Source: Schistocerca nitens
Lineage: Eukaryota; Arthropoda; Insecta; Orthoptera; Acrididae
Assembly: GCF_023898315.1 (NCBI RefSeq)
Contig: NC_064614.1
Coordinates: 75,342,501-75,406,500, forward strand
DNA: 64,000 nt
Direction: 5' to 3'
The notes under the pieces are model-generated. The model made no database searches. It was not told the DNA's origin and saw only the letters and a list, made by a program, of their open reading frames with translations. This document shows, piece by piece, positions 1-10,426 of this stretch. The stretch's first letter is position 1. Every line of letters begins with the position of its first letter. The position numbers were made by a program, and so were the translations under genes.

Positions 1-717
1 TAGCGCTGTGTATGAAAATCACTGGATGTGCTGTGTGCAGTCTGTGGCTGGTTTGCATTGTTAATGGCTATTGTAGCGTTGGGCAGTTGGCTGTTAACAG
101 CGCGTATCGTTGCGCAGTTGGAGGTGAGTCGCCAGCAGTGGTGGATGTGGGGAAGTGAGATGGCGGATTTTTGAGAGCGGATGATCTGGACGTGTGCCCA
201 TCAGAAACAGTACATTTGTAAGACTTGATGTCATGAACTGCTATATATGAGTTTTGAAAACTATTAAGGTAAATACATTGTTTGTTCTCTATCAAAATCT
301 TTCATTTGCTAACTATGCCTATCAGTAGTTAGTGCTTTTGGTAGTTTGAATCTTTTATTTAGCCGGTAGTAGTGGCGCTCGCTGTATTACAGTAGTTCGA
401 GTAACGAAGATTTTTGTGAGGTAAGTGATTTGTGAAATGTATAGGTTAATGTTAGTCAGGGCCATTCTTTTGTAAGGATTATTGAAAGTCAGACTGCGTT
501 GCGCCAAAAATATTGTGTGTCATTTTAGTGTTGATCAGAATAAGTAAAGAGAGTAATATCTGGTTACGTTCAGTTTTGCTCAGTTGTTTGAAAATCAAAT
601 AATGTAAGAGCACAGTAATTCATTAATTTTTCTAAGGGTAAGTGTCAACTTCGCTTAGAACACCAGTATTCCGCGGAACACGGTTTTAGAAAACCTGCAT
701 TAGAGAATTTAAAAGGA
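1..717. other. Anonymous sequence, no gene recognised
   Basis: No transposase, reverse transcriptase, tRNA-like or terminal-repeat signature was recognised. Only short open frames are present and none has a protein-like motif. Confidence 0.4.
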
Positions 718-1340
718 AAATTGATAGGTTGAAGTTACATATAGTGGAAATTAGTAAAGAGCGATGACAGGATGAATATAGCTCCTGGTCAGATGAATAC
801 AGACTTCTAATACAAAATCATACATATGTAACGCAGGAAATGGGCTAATAATTACTATGAAAATAAGACTACAGGTAAGCTATTGTGAACAGCATAGCGA
901 CCGTATCATCGTAGCCGAGAAAGATACGAAACCAGTAACTATCATCTTTGTGTGATGAAGAGAGTGGAAGAACCTGTAAGGAGGAAAAGTAGATTACTCA
1001 GATAATTACTGAAGACTAAAATTAATTGTGATGGGGGATTGGCATCCAGTAATTAAAAGGGAAGAAAAGAAAAAATAATAAGAGAGCAGGTACTGTGATA
1101 AAGGAATGAAAGGGTAGAATTTTGCAGAAATCATAATTTAATCGTTGCAGATACATGTTTTAAGGATCACAAGAGAAGGCTCTGTGTAGTGGAAAAGACC
1201 TGCAGACAGCGACAGTTTTTAAATAGTTATAAAATGTTCAGCAAGGGAGAAACCAGAATCTGAAATGCAAAACATTTCCAAGCTTAGATGTGGACTCTGA
1301 CTTTAATTTACTGTTTATGAATTGTGGATTAAATCAGATG
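718..1340 (+). pseudogene. Old RTE-clade LINE relic, endonuclease region
   Basis: Broken translation over this stretch aligns by eye with the endonuclease domain of the young RTE LINEs in this window. The relic reads IDRLKLHIVEIS near 718-760, where the young copies read MDRLKLDIVGIS. Near 1138-1165 it reads HNLIVADTCFKDHKRRL, where young copies read HNLIIANTWFKNHKRRL. Around 1270-1335 it has NAKHFQA followed by a degraded counterpart of the conserved SDHN block. Many stops and indels separate the matching pieces, so nothing can be expressed as a protein. It is either a much older copy or a related subfamily. The match rests on several colinear blocks in the right order, which makes chance unlikely. 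Confidence 0.75.
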
Positions 1341-1876
1341 TAGTCGCTTTGTTCGCCACGCCACACAGAAGACGCGCATTTTTGTGCTCCGTATTCTGTG
1401 TCATTTTTGTGTGATGTACTGGCGCTGCAGTGTTCATCTTAGACAGAAGCAGAAAACCACATAAGTGCAAAACTCGTGCAGTTGGTACATTTCTTTACCT
1501 ATACTTACGTATACAAGCCGACTTTTGGTGTTTCCTGTGTGATCGAGTGAAATGGCTCATAACGTATAAAGTCACCTTGGAAACGTAGTCCCAAAGTTTG
1601 ATGTAAAGTTTGACACAAAATTTCAACATATTTTTCATGTCGGCTCTATAAGAACTATTCCGTGAGTCTTGATGTATTACGTAGTACCATATTGTCAGTG
1701 GTAAACTTTTCGCCATACTATCCTCGTTCAAAACCAGTAGTTCCGAACTTTCATTATATATTTACGACAAAAAAGGTATCCCATTGTCAGACTCCAGTCC
1801 TCATTTCAAATAGTACAGAAATTTCACTTTCGAATTTAACTTCTGATTTAGTATTAGTGAAACTGTGTAGCTTATT

Positions 1877-2065
1877 ACAACGGGCGTTCAAAAAGAAATG
1901 AGCCGGAGGCAAAATTACAGAAACCAGTACTTCTGTGTTACAAGTATTGACCCTGGCTGTTGACACACTTGTTTCACTTGGACACAAGGCGGTGAATGGC
2001 TGTCTCATAAAATTCTCGGGGCTCCGATTTTAACCTATTCCGCACGTACAGCTGGACATCGTCAT
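1877..2065 (-). pseudogene. mariner transposase C-terminal fragment (minus)
   Basis: The minus strand reads like the C-terminus of a mariner transposase: GKRFTSDDDVQLYV, then REFYETAIHRLVSK, then NKCVNSQGQYL, followed by stops. Just outside lies a GGGCGTTCAAAAAGAAATGAG-type end (about 1880-1902), which resembles a mariner terminal inverted repeat. The D34D catalytic part is not found on this strand next to it. Instead, a plus-strand mariner piece follows at 2104. I read this as one half of a rearranged mariner. Confidence 0.65.
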
Positions 2066-2103
2066 CCGAGGTGAATCGTTTGCCCCTGTGCTGACCTTCT
2101 TCT

Positions 2104-2502
2104 TTGACGAAGCGGCACCCTTCCGATTCACTTCCTGCAGCACGGGACAACAGTGAATGCCCAGCGTTACTCGCAAACCTTGACCACCCTTCGCCAAGAG
2201 ATCAAATCAAAACGAGCAGGCAATCTCACCCGTGGGATCATTCTCCTCCGCGACAATGCAAAGCCTCATATGGCCAACACACTTGCGGCACTCCTGCAGA
2301 AATTCAAATGGGAGGTTCTTGGCCACCCCCCTTACAGACCGGTCCTCTCTCCCTGTGATTACGCCGTTTTTGGTCCCCTTAAAAAGGCTCTGAGGGGCAA
2401 AGGATTGACCTCAGACAACGTACATGCCGAACTGGTTAACATTGCAGCCCTGAGACAGCCATTCACCGCCTTGCGGAAGCTGTTTATGCTGGAAAAAGAA
2501 TA
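2104..2502 (+). pseudogene. mariner transposase fragment, catalytic D2-D3 region (plus)
   Basis: The frame opening at 2153 encodes 116 residues containing LLRDNAKPHMAN, the second catalytic Asp block of mariner transposases. It continues with WEVLGHPPYRPVLSPCDYAVFGPLKKALRG, the third Asp block (normally YSPDLSPCDY). The first Asp block and the N-terminal helix-turn-helix are missing, and the family length is about 340 residues. The protein then degenerates, ending before the usual C-terminus. It faces the minus-strand mariner fragment at 1877-2065, and the two share a 19-bp inverted match (1988-2006 against 2453-2471). This is a dead relic of a cut-and-paste transposase that acts on TA-flanked elements. 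Confidence 0.75.
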
Positions 2503-2569
2503 GTTCTCATTTTGGCCACCAGGTGCATACCTGACGCTGTGAATGCAGGAAAATCGTATAGAAATATTT

Positions 2570-3660
2570 CTATATGTAATGGATTAGGCACAGGATTTGA
2601 GCAGAAGAGGGTAAACAAGTCAGAAAGCAATTAGTATTAACTACCGCTTACACAAGTTGTTAGGTATGAGTTGCTGTAGGGCACCAGATTTCCATCCAGT
2701 GGCCAAAACTGGAACTATTTTTTTTCCAGCATAAATCGATTCCACATTAATTGATTAGCTTATCTACCAGGTTCAGCTTACTTGCAGTAATTACAAACCG
2801 CACTGTACCTCCGTCAGCAGCTGCACTTTAATTATAACCACCTGGTACTTTATCAGTAGCTGAAATGAAAACGACTGAAAACATTTGCTCTTCTACATAG
2901 GACACCATTTTGGCCAAATGTGAGTAGCTTCGAGTCTCTCTTTTGGGGTTTAATCTTACATTTACTTTTGATTCCTTCGTATTTCTTGTATTGCTCCATT
3001 CATAGGTGATCCTGCTATTTCACTGCAATATGAGTCTAGTATCCGTACCTAAGATTTTCGTACAGATAAACTACCTCTAACACGAAGCCTTGCTATTTCT
3101 CGTTAAAACTGCGGCTCTGCCAACTGGAAGGCAATAAAGGATGTTAAATTCCGGCCAATGACAGAGCAGCCGCCTGCTGGTCTATATTCGGGCGAGCGCG
3201 CACGCGCGCGCGGTCCATCCCATCAGAACGCGAGCCTCAATCCCTTTTTTAACAAACAAACCGTACTGGGCGCGCTTTAACGATTCCGAGGCATTCAATT
3301 TCACATAACGCTGGTCCACGGCGAGGCGGCGCTGAAAGCCACGCTGTTGCCAGAATCGCGCCGCCCCCGGAAATGGCGGACGCTAATTGGCAGATCGCGC
3401 TGGCCTGAGAGGGCCCTCTGCATAAACGCGCCCTTCCAATACATTTGCTGCGCCCACGCCAGCTTCCGCCACTCTTTCGATTCGAAACACCCGCATCGAT
3501 AATTCAAAAATGCTCGACGGCATGATGTGGTGCGGCAAGTACTCCTGCAGGTATGTCGAGTGGCAGCTTCGACTGGTCACACGTCTGCTACAGACGTAAC
3601 ATTATCATTCACTGCTGAGCTGCGTCCTTGACAACTGTGGCTGTTCCACACGGAGACCCT
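2570..3660. other. Non-coding; GC/CpG-rich patch at about 3150-3560
   Basis: No gene recognised. The centre (about 3150-3560) is visibly richer in CpG than the flanks, with an alternating CGCG run near 3190-3220. Short overlapping open frames there have no recognisable motif. Confidence 0.35.
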
Positions 3661-3669
3661 CTTATTCCT

Positions 3670-3808
3670 TTGATACAAAAAGTTGTGATGAATAATTCAA
3701 ACAGTATGGGAAACATAGAAAATATTAGTAACTGGGGACAAATCGTTATGGGAGTCCCACAGGGTTCAGTTTTGGGTCCACTTCTATTCCTTTTACATGT
3801 GTGATTAA
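3670..3808 (+). pseudogene. Jockey/CR1-type LINE reverse transcriptase fragment
   Basis: The plus strand encodes a short stretch ending in GVPQGSVLGPLLFLLHV. GVPQGSVLGPLLFL is the hallmark of reverse transcriptase motif 4 in Jockey/CR1-type non-LTR retrotransposons. In intact elements it is followed by an IYINDLP-like segment; here a stop follows. The rosa-like transposon inserted at 3830 begins only about 25 bp further on. Everything upstream and downstream of the motif is lost, so this is a fossil fragment. Confidence 0.75.
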
Positions 3809-3829
3809 ACTTCCACGTTATCGATGATA

Positions 3830-5723
3830 TACAGGGAGGTCCATTGATAGTGACCGGACCAAAATATCACGAAATTAGCATGAAACGAAAAAACTACAAA
3901 GAACGAAACTCATCTAGCTTGAAGGGGGAAACCAGATGGCGCTATGGTTGGCCCGATAGATGGCGCTGCAATAGGTCAAACGGATATCAGCTGCGTTCTT
4001 CTGAATAGGAACCCTCATTTTTATTACATATACGTGTAGTATGTAAAGAAATACGAATGTTTTAGTTGGACCACTTTTTTCGCTTTGTGATAGCTGGCGC
4101 TGTAATAGTCACAAACGCATAAGTACGTGGTATCCCGTAAGATTCCAGGAGTGCGGACGGTATTTGCTTCGTGATACATTACCCGTGTTAAAATGGACCG
4201 TTTACCAATTGCGGAAAAGGTCAATCTCGTGTTGGTGTATGGCTGTTCTGATCAAAATGCCCAACGGGCCTGTGCTATGTATGCTGCTCGGTATCCTGGA
4301 CGACATCATCCAAGTGTCCGGCCGTTCGCCTGATAGTTGCGTTATTTAAGGAAACAGGAAGTGTTCATCCACATGTGAAACGTCAACCACCACCTGCAAC
4401 AAATGATGATGCCCAAGTAGGTGCTTTATCTGCTGTCGCGGCTAATCCGCACATCAGTAGCAGACAAATTGCACGATAATCGGGAATCTCAAAAACGTCG
4501 GTGTTGAGAATGCTACATCAACATCGATTGCACCCGTAGCGTATTTCTAGGCACCAGGAATTGCATGGCGACGACTTTGAACGTCGTGTACAGTTCTGCC
4601 ACTGGGCACAAGAGAAATTACGGGACAATGACAGATTTTTTTGCACACGTTCTATTTAGCGACGAAGCGTCATTCACCAACAGCGGTATCGTAAACCGGC
4701 ATAATATGGACTATCAGGCAACGGAAAACCCACGATGGCTGCGACAAGTGGAACATCAGCGACCTTGGCGGGTTAATGTATGGTGCAGCATTATGGGAGG
4801 AAGGATAATTGGCCCCCATTTTATCGATGGCACTCTAAATGGTGCAATGTATGCTGATTTCCTACGTAATGTTCTACCGATGTTAATACAAGATGTTTCA
4901 CTGCATGACAGAATGGCGATGTACTTCCAACATGATGGATGTCCCGCACATAACTCGCGTGCAGTTCAAGCGTATTGAATAGCATATTTCATGACAGGTG
5001 GAATGCTGGTCGAAGCACCATACCATGGCCCGCACGTTCACCGGATCTGACGTCCCCGGATTTCTTTCTGTGGAGAAAGTTGAAGGATGTTTGCTATCGT
5101 GATCCACCGACAACGCCTGACAACGTGCGTCAGCACATTGTCAATGCATGTGCGAACATTACGGAAGGCGAACTACTCGCTGTTGAGAGGAATGTCGTTA
5201 CACGTATTGCCAAATGCACTGAGGTTGACGGACATAATTTGAGCATTTATTGCATTAATGTGGTATTTACAGGTAATCACGCTGTAACAGCATGCATTCT
5301 CACAAATGATAAGTTCACAATGGTTCATATATCACATGGGAACAACCAAACTAAAATGTTCAAACGTACCTATGTTCTGTATTTTAATTTAAAAAACGTA
5401 CCTGTTACCAACTGTTCGTCTAAAATTGTGAGCCATGTGCTTGTGACCATTACAGCGCCATCTATCACAAAGCGAAAAAAGTGGTGCAACTAAAACATTC
5501 ATATTTCTTTACGTAATACACGGATATGTAATAAAAAATGGGGGTTCCTGTTTGAAAAAGCGCAGTTGATATCCGTTTGACCTATGGCAGCGCCATCTAG
5601 CGGGCCAACCATAGCGTTATCTGGTTTCCGCCTTGAAGGTAAAGTTTCGTTGTTCATAGTATTTTAGTTTGACGTTTATTTCGTGAAATATTTGCCCGGT
5701 CTCGATCAATGGACCAACCTGTA
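3830..5723 (+). mobile_element. rosa-like (DD41D-type) Tc1/mariner superfamily transposon with long terminal inverted repeats
   Basis: Both ends carry the same sequence in inverse orientation: TATACAGGGAGGTCCATTGA at 3828-3847 against the complement of TCAATGGACCAACCTGTATA at 5706-5725. TA is duplicated on each side. The inverted similarity continues inward for roughly 280 bp (about 3832-4117 against 5445-5721). It includes a CGCTTTGTGATAG block on the left and its complement on the right. Such long repeats are unusual for Tc1/mariner elements, which often have repeats of 25-200 bp. The interior carries one broken transposase gene. Assignment to the rosa-like group rests on the Asp spacing and is tentative; membership in the IS630-Tc1-mariner superfamily is firm. 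Confidence 0.8.
4193..5240 (+). pseudogene. Broken DDD transposase of the rosa-like transposon
   Basis: The likely start is the ATG at 4193 (MDRLPIAEKVNLVLVYG), followed by a helix-turn-helix-like N-terminus with DQNAQRACAMYAARYPGRHHP. Frames then change several times up to 4565. The catalytic core is clear in a 137-residue frame at 4565-4978. It contains FSDEASF (first Asp), NVWCSIMGG and IGPHFIDG, and ends with MYFQHDGCPAHNS (second Asp). A one-base shift near 4975 moves the rest into another frame, with WPARSPDLTSPDFFLWRKL carrying the third Asp. Bridging the shift, about 41 residues separate the second and third Asp. All three acidic residues survive, but at least three frame changes make the gene non-functional. 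Confidence 0.8.
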
Positions 5724-5924
5724 TATAAAATGATGCAAAAAGAGTCGGAACACCAAGAATGAGTTGATCGAAATGAACGAATTTGGTACGCACTAGTACC
5801 GCCTGTAAGACGATGCAAACAAGATTTGCTTTTAAATACAAGCTGCAACGTTCGTGTGCGTTACTTACGCTTGAGATTGGACGTGGTGAGCAGATGTTAA
5901 TTAAAAATATCTTTAAGGCGACAA

Positions 5925-6373
5925 ATACGTCATTATCAGAACTTCACAGAATTTGAACGAGATTGTGTAATAGGGCTACGATTGGCTGAAGGTCTCTCCT
6001 GGGATATTGCAGAAAGACTTGGCAGGAATGTAGCCGCTGTACAGGCTTGCTGGTAGTGGTGATCACGAGAATGTACGGTCGCTAGAAGACGGAAGCATCG
6101 GGCTGCATCTGCAGCGGCAATTTGACCGGTAGATGTCACGACAGTGACACAACGAACCGTTGTAAATCAGTTACTTCAAGGACAGCTCAAAGCCAAATGC
6201 TCTAAAGCGTGCGTTCCACATGGTGTCAAGTGAGAGCTCTTTGGAGGACAGGGTGGAGGCCTGTTCTGCTTTCTGATGAAAGCTGGTTCTGCCTCGGAGC
6301 CTGTGATGACCGTGTGTTGGTTAGCAGGAGACCCGTCAACGGCCTGCAGCCAATTTGTCTGCGTGAGTTATGG
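5925..6373 (+). pseudogene. Tc1-like transposase, N-terminal part (split by a LINE)
   Basis: Frames read HFTEFERDCVIGLRLAEGLSWDIAERLGRN, a Tc1-type helix-turn-helix. Further on, in a 70-residue frame, they read LLSDESWFCLGACDDRVLVSRRP, the first catalytic Asp block followed by the usual D-D-R-V segment. Multiple stops and shifts lie between. The gene is cut at 6373 by the RTE LINE at 6374-7570. The 9 bp GAGTTATGG at 6365-6373 reappears right after the LINE at 7571-7579, so the Tc1 relic resumes there. The Tc1 terminal repeats were not resolved. Confidence 0.75.
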
Positions 6374-7106
6374 AGCGAAAAGGTGTTTACAATTTGTACA
6401 GAAACCAGATGGCAGTTATAAGAGTCGAGGGACATGAAAGGGAAGCAGTGGTTGGGAAGGGAGTGAGACAGGGTTGTAGCCTCCCCCCGATGTTATTCAA
6501 TCTCTATATTGAGCAAGCAGTGAAGGAAACAAAAGAAAAATTCGGAGTGGGTATTAAAATCCATGGAGAAGAAATAAAAACTTTGAGGTTCACCGATGAC
6601 ATTGTAATTCTGTTAGAGAAAGCAAAGGACTTGGAAGAGCAGTTGAACGGAATAGACAGTGTCTTGAAAGGAGGATATAAGATGAACATCAACAAAAGCA
6701 AAAAAAGAATAATTGGAATGTAGTCGAATTAAGTCGGGTGATGCTGAGGGAATTAGATTAGGAAATGAGACACTTAAAGTAATAAAGGAGTTTTGCTATT
6801 TGGGGAGCAACATAACTGATGATGGTCGAAGTAGAGAGAATATAAAATGTAGACTGGCAATGACAAGGAAAGCATTTCTGAAGAAGAGAAATTTGTTAAC
6901 ATCGAGTATAGGTTTAAGTGTCAGGAAGTCGTTTCTGAAAGTATTTTTATGGAGTGTAGCCATGTATGTAAGTGAAACATGGACAATAAATAGTTTGGAC
7001 AAGAAGAGAATAGAAGCTTTTGAAATGTGGTGCTACAGGAGAATGCTGAAGATTAGATGGGTAAATCACATAACTAATCAGGAAGTATTGAATAGGATTG
7101 GGGAGA

Positions 7107-7257
7107 AGAGAAGTTTGTGGTTTGTTCAAATGGCTCTGAGCACTATGGGACTTAACATCTATGGTCATCAGTCCCCTAGAACTTAGAACTACTTAATCCT
7201 AACTAACGTAAGGACATCACACAACACCCAGCCATCACGAGGCAGAGAAGTTTGTGG
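7107..7257 (-). mobile_element. SINE fragment (minus) inserted in LINE copy A
   Basis: The 3' part of a tRNA-derived SINE in reverse orientation (TTCAAATGGCTCTGAGCACT onward) occupies about 7121-7243. The 14-bp target AGAGAAGTTTGTGG is present at 7107-7120 and again at 7244-7257, which defines the insertion exactly. Removing it restores the RTE reading GEKRSLWHNL seen in sister copies. The tRNA-like head is absent, so this copy is truncated. Confidence 0.9.
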
Positions 7258-7377
7258 CACAACTTGACTAGAAGAAGGGATCGGTTGGTAGGACATGTTC
7301 TGAGGCATCAAGGGATCACAAGGTTAGTATTGGAGGGCAGCGTGGAGGGTAAAAATCGTAGAGGGAGACCAAGAGAT

Positions 7378-7448
7378 GAATACTCTAATGACCTCAGAAG
7401 TTAAGTCACATAGTGCTCAGAGCCATTTGCACCATTTGAATACTCTAA
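7378..7448 (+). mobile_element. Very short SINE 3' fragment in LINE copy A
   Basis: About 49 bp of SINE 3' end (ATGACCTCAGAAGTTAAGTC to CATTT) sits at 7389-7437, between two copies of GAATACTCTAA (7378-7388 and 7438-7448). Sister LINE copies read GATGAATACACTAAGCAG without interruption here. This is a second SINE insertion, independent of the one at 7121. Confidence 0.85.
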
Positions 7449-7570
7449 GCAGATTCAGAAGGATGTAGGTTTCAGTAGGTACTGGGAAATGAAGAAGCTT
7501 GCACAGGATAGAGTAGCATGGAGAGCTGCATCAAACCAGTCTCAGGACTGAAGACCACAACAACAACAAC

Positions 7571-8035
7571 GAGTTATGGTCTGGAATGCAAATCATATGA
7601 CAGCAGGAGCGCTCTAGTGGTTGCCCCATGCACCCTGACTGCAAAATTTTGCTTCAGTCTGGTGGTTCGATCTACTGTGTAATTCGATCTATTGTGCTCT
7701 CGTTAATGAACAGCTTTCCAGGAGGTGTTTTCAACAGGATATCACTCGCCCATATACCAGTGTTGTAGACTATCATTCTCTACAGAGTAGCGACATGATG
7801 CCTTGGTCTTCTTGATCGTTCACATATGGGAGTCATCGGATGACAACTACAGCGTTGTCCACTACCAGCTTTAATCGCCGCTGCATTGAACGATCAAGTG
7901 CAACAGGTGTGGAACTCCATCCCACAAACTTACGTCTGACACATGCATAACACAATGGATCCACGTTTGCATGCTTGCGTTAATTCTGGTACCTATACCG
8001 GTTATTATTGTGCCGGCATTTCATATACAGTGGCT
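7571..8035 (+). pseudogene. Tc1-like transposase, C-terminal part (resumes after LINE)
   Basis: After the LINE tail the old Tc1 gene continues. The clearest match is at about 7868-8010, with a degraded ALNDQVQQVWNSIPQ followed by MHNTMDPRLHACVNSGTYTGY. This corresponds to the closing segment of Tc1 transposases (normally like SMPRRLQACINARGGHTGY). The D2-E region between 7580 and 7860 is too decayed to place. Orientation and order agree with the N-terminal part at 5925-6373. Confidence 0.65.
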
Positions 8036-10399
8036 CCCACCTTTTGTAGTGTTGGCACAAAGATCACAAAATATTTAACTCGATTAATTGTAACATTACC
8101 GTCATTAAATTGGCTCCAGAACTTTTTACTGGCCTTTGTTCTTAAGAAAGTGGCTCTTACTTCAGGGAATGTCCTACTTAGGCACATTTTAAGTGTTTCA
8201 AGGATTTTGTAAATGTCTGCATCGAAAATTCATCCATGCTGCCTACCTTTTGATTCTTTGTAGCAATAGTAAATCTCATTGGTTTCTGACCTTCACTAAA
8301 CCAAAGAAAAATTTATTCAGTTACAGGTATAAATTATGTTTTTCAATTACTGAAAATATGAAAATTGAGGAGAATCTCTTTATAATCTCCAACTCCCTGT
8401 TAGGCTAACAGTTTGTGGTCTTTGGATTCTTATCATATTTTGTAAAAAGTTAAAACAAGATAACTCTTGAAATCCTACATATTCCGGCATCCACAAGACC
8501 ATTGTACGCCTTGTACTCTCCTCTATCTTCTCCATCATATGTTTTGAATTTATGACACCAGGCTTTTGTGTGCATAATGCTATGCCATCATTGACACGTT
8601 TCTTCAACATCCTCTGTTAGATATGTCTCCATGACGCACTTTTTCGTGTAATTTGTCTTCTATCTATAGAGAGGTTTAGATTATAAAACCATAACATGCA
8701 TATTATTTAACGGATTAGTGCCATCGAAAACTGTTACTCCTGTAGTTTTCTTACCTCCTCGAAGCTTACAACTTATTAGAAAATAAATGACGTCGCAAAT
8801 TCATTGTTGTTTCAATGGATGAAAAAGCCATGACAGTAGGTCACCTTTGTGGCCTTTCACTCTGAAACGTTTTAGTTTTTCTAATAAAGCTTTTTTAATA
8901 CAGCTGTCTTTATGTGAACATTTTCGAAGATGAAAAAAAATACAAATGTTAATGTTATCAATATCTTTGTTGCGCAATGAACCTGATGATGCTCTTTCAA
9001 GGAATTCCATTGCTAAACATGTACTGTCACTGTACTATGCTTTTGTTTTGCATTTGTGTGCTATTCAGTGAAACGAATGTTATATATGAGGATCTACAGT
9101 GTTCTGTTCACCGAAAATCTTCCGTCTTTGCTGTTGTTTATAACCTACAATTCATTGCCACAGTCTGGTAACAATACATAGCTAATTTGTAGCGAAATGA
9201 AGTACGAGGAAGAAAACTGGCTACATTCATGAACAGAGATTCTTATGTAATTTACTGATTCACCTAAAGATGAGAGTGTAAACTGTCGAACAGCGCCATT
9301 GAAGAAACTATGAAAGTGATTGATAAAGATAATTGTTTTAACATGTCTTTACATTAGTTGTTGTCCTTTTAAACAGTAAAGCGCAGTATCATTGATTTTG
9401 AAAGCTGTATTCACTGCTAACTATAAAAAAGTCAAAGAAATTTATTTTTATTTTGTTATAAATTTTGAATTTTTGAAATTAGAATATTGTTAGTACATCG
9501 CAAACTGGATGTGCAATGATCTGTTGGATCACCGCCTCAGCAGCTCCTTATCTTTTATTGGCTGACTAGGGGTGGAAGTCAGATACCGTGACAGTTCCGG
9601 CGTCGAATCGATTTGGTACACTTCATTTTATCAGATAAGGCTTTTCTTTACAAGATTTCGAAACAAAATATTCCGATTCTCCATCGTATCCTCTTCTGTA
9701 CAGATGTTATATGTAATTGTGTTGCTGATTTTGGCCGAGCAAAGTTTATCGTTCGTTGGTATTACACTGATGAGGGTGTTGTATACCCATGCTTTTCCCT
9801 GATTAATCTTAACCAGTCAGAAACCCACAGAAAAATACCCTAAGGCTGACGGTGAACTGTCGCCTGGGTTGTAGTTTGACACACACAGAACACTCATGAA
9901 CTCCTTTATTCGTAGGATTGCAAGATGCCGTCGCTGCGTCAGCTAACCAGTTAAGGATTGTATCCTAATTAGATTCGTAAACTCCAAAACGCTATTCTCT
10001 CTTGGACACTCATGTAGCATTGTTAAGCAGAACCAAATTTTTTCACCATAGACACTAAATATGCATATTAAAAATAAAAGCGTCTTTAAGATCTCCCCAG
10101 AATACTTGGCAATAATAACTTTATTTTAATGGATTAATAACCAAAATGTAAAATCTCCATAATAGGTATCGTTCTTGCGTTACTAGGCACGAAGTCCGTG
10201 TAGTTTCACATCGTGTAGCCTGCTATATTTCAGACGATGTGGCATGCCCTCTGGTTTCAGTGCGGTGTTACCCACTAGAGAATATGCAGCAGAATCTACC
10301 GAAGGAGATATCTAAGATATCTTGGGAAGTCAGAATCGTTTAAAGTGTATCACGTATTAGTTTCTCAATGGATACTGAATATCGAATTCTGAGCAGTTC
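8036..10399. other. Anonymous AT-rich DNA, no gene recognised
   Basis: About 2.4 kb with only short open frames (up to about 90 codons) lacking motifs, signal peptides or codon bias I could recognise. No terminal repeats or tRNA-like sequences were found by eye. Confidence 0.4.
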
Positions 10400-10426
10400 T
10401 TATCAGAGTTGTTGTTGTTGTGGTCT

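Larger units (their letters stand above)
6374..7570 (+). mobile_element. 5'-truncated RTE LINE inserted in a Tc1 relic (copy A)
   Basis: The insertion runs from AGCGAAAAGGTG to a (CAA)n tail and is flanked by the 9-bp target-site duplication GAGTTATGG. It carries the last third of the RTE protein. KGVRQGCSL and RFTDDIVIL (reverse transcriptase motifs with both catalytic Asp) are followed by NINKSKKRII, YLGSNITDDGRSREN and the C-terminal SETWTINSLDKKRIEAFEMWCYRRML. A stop and frame change occurs near 6720, and two SINEs interrupt the gene at 7121 and 7389. The missing 5' part (endonuclease and front of the reverse transcriptase) is typical of aborted target-primed reverse transcription. Confidence 0.92.

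Noticed and set aside
9572..9843. Two overlapping 76-codon frames
   Set aside because: No homology recognised, no motif, AT-rich surroundings; consistent with chance.
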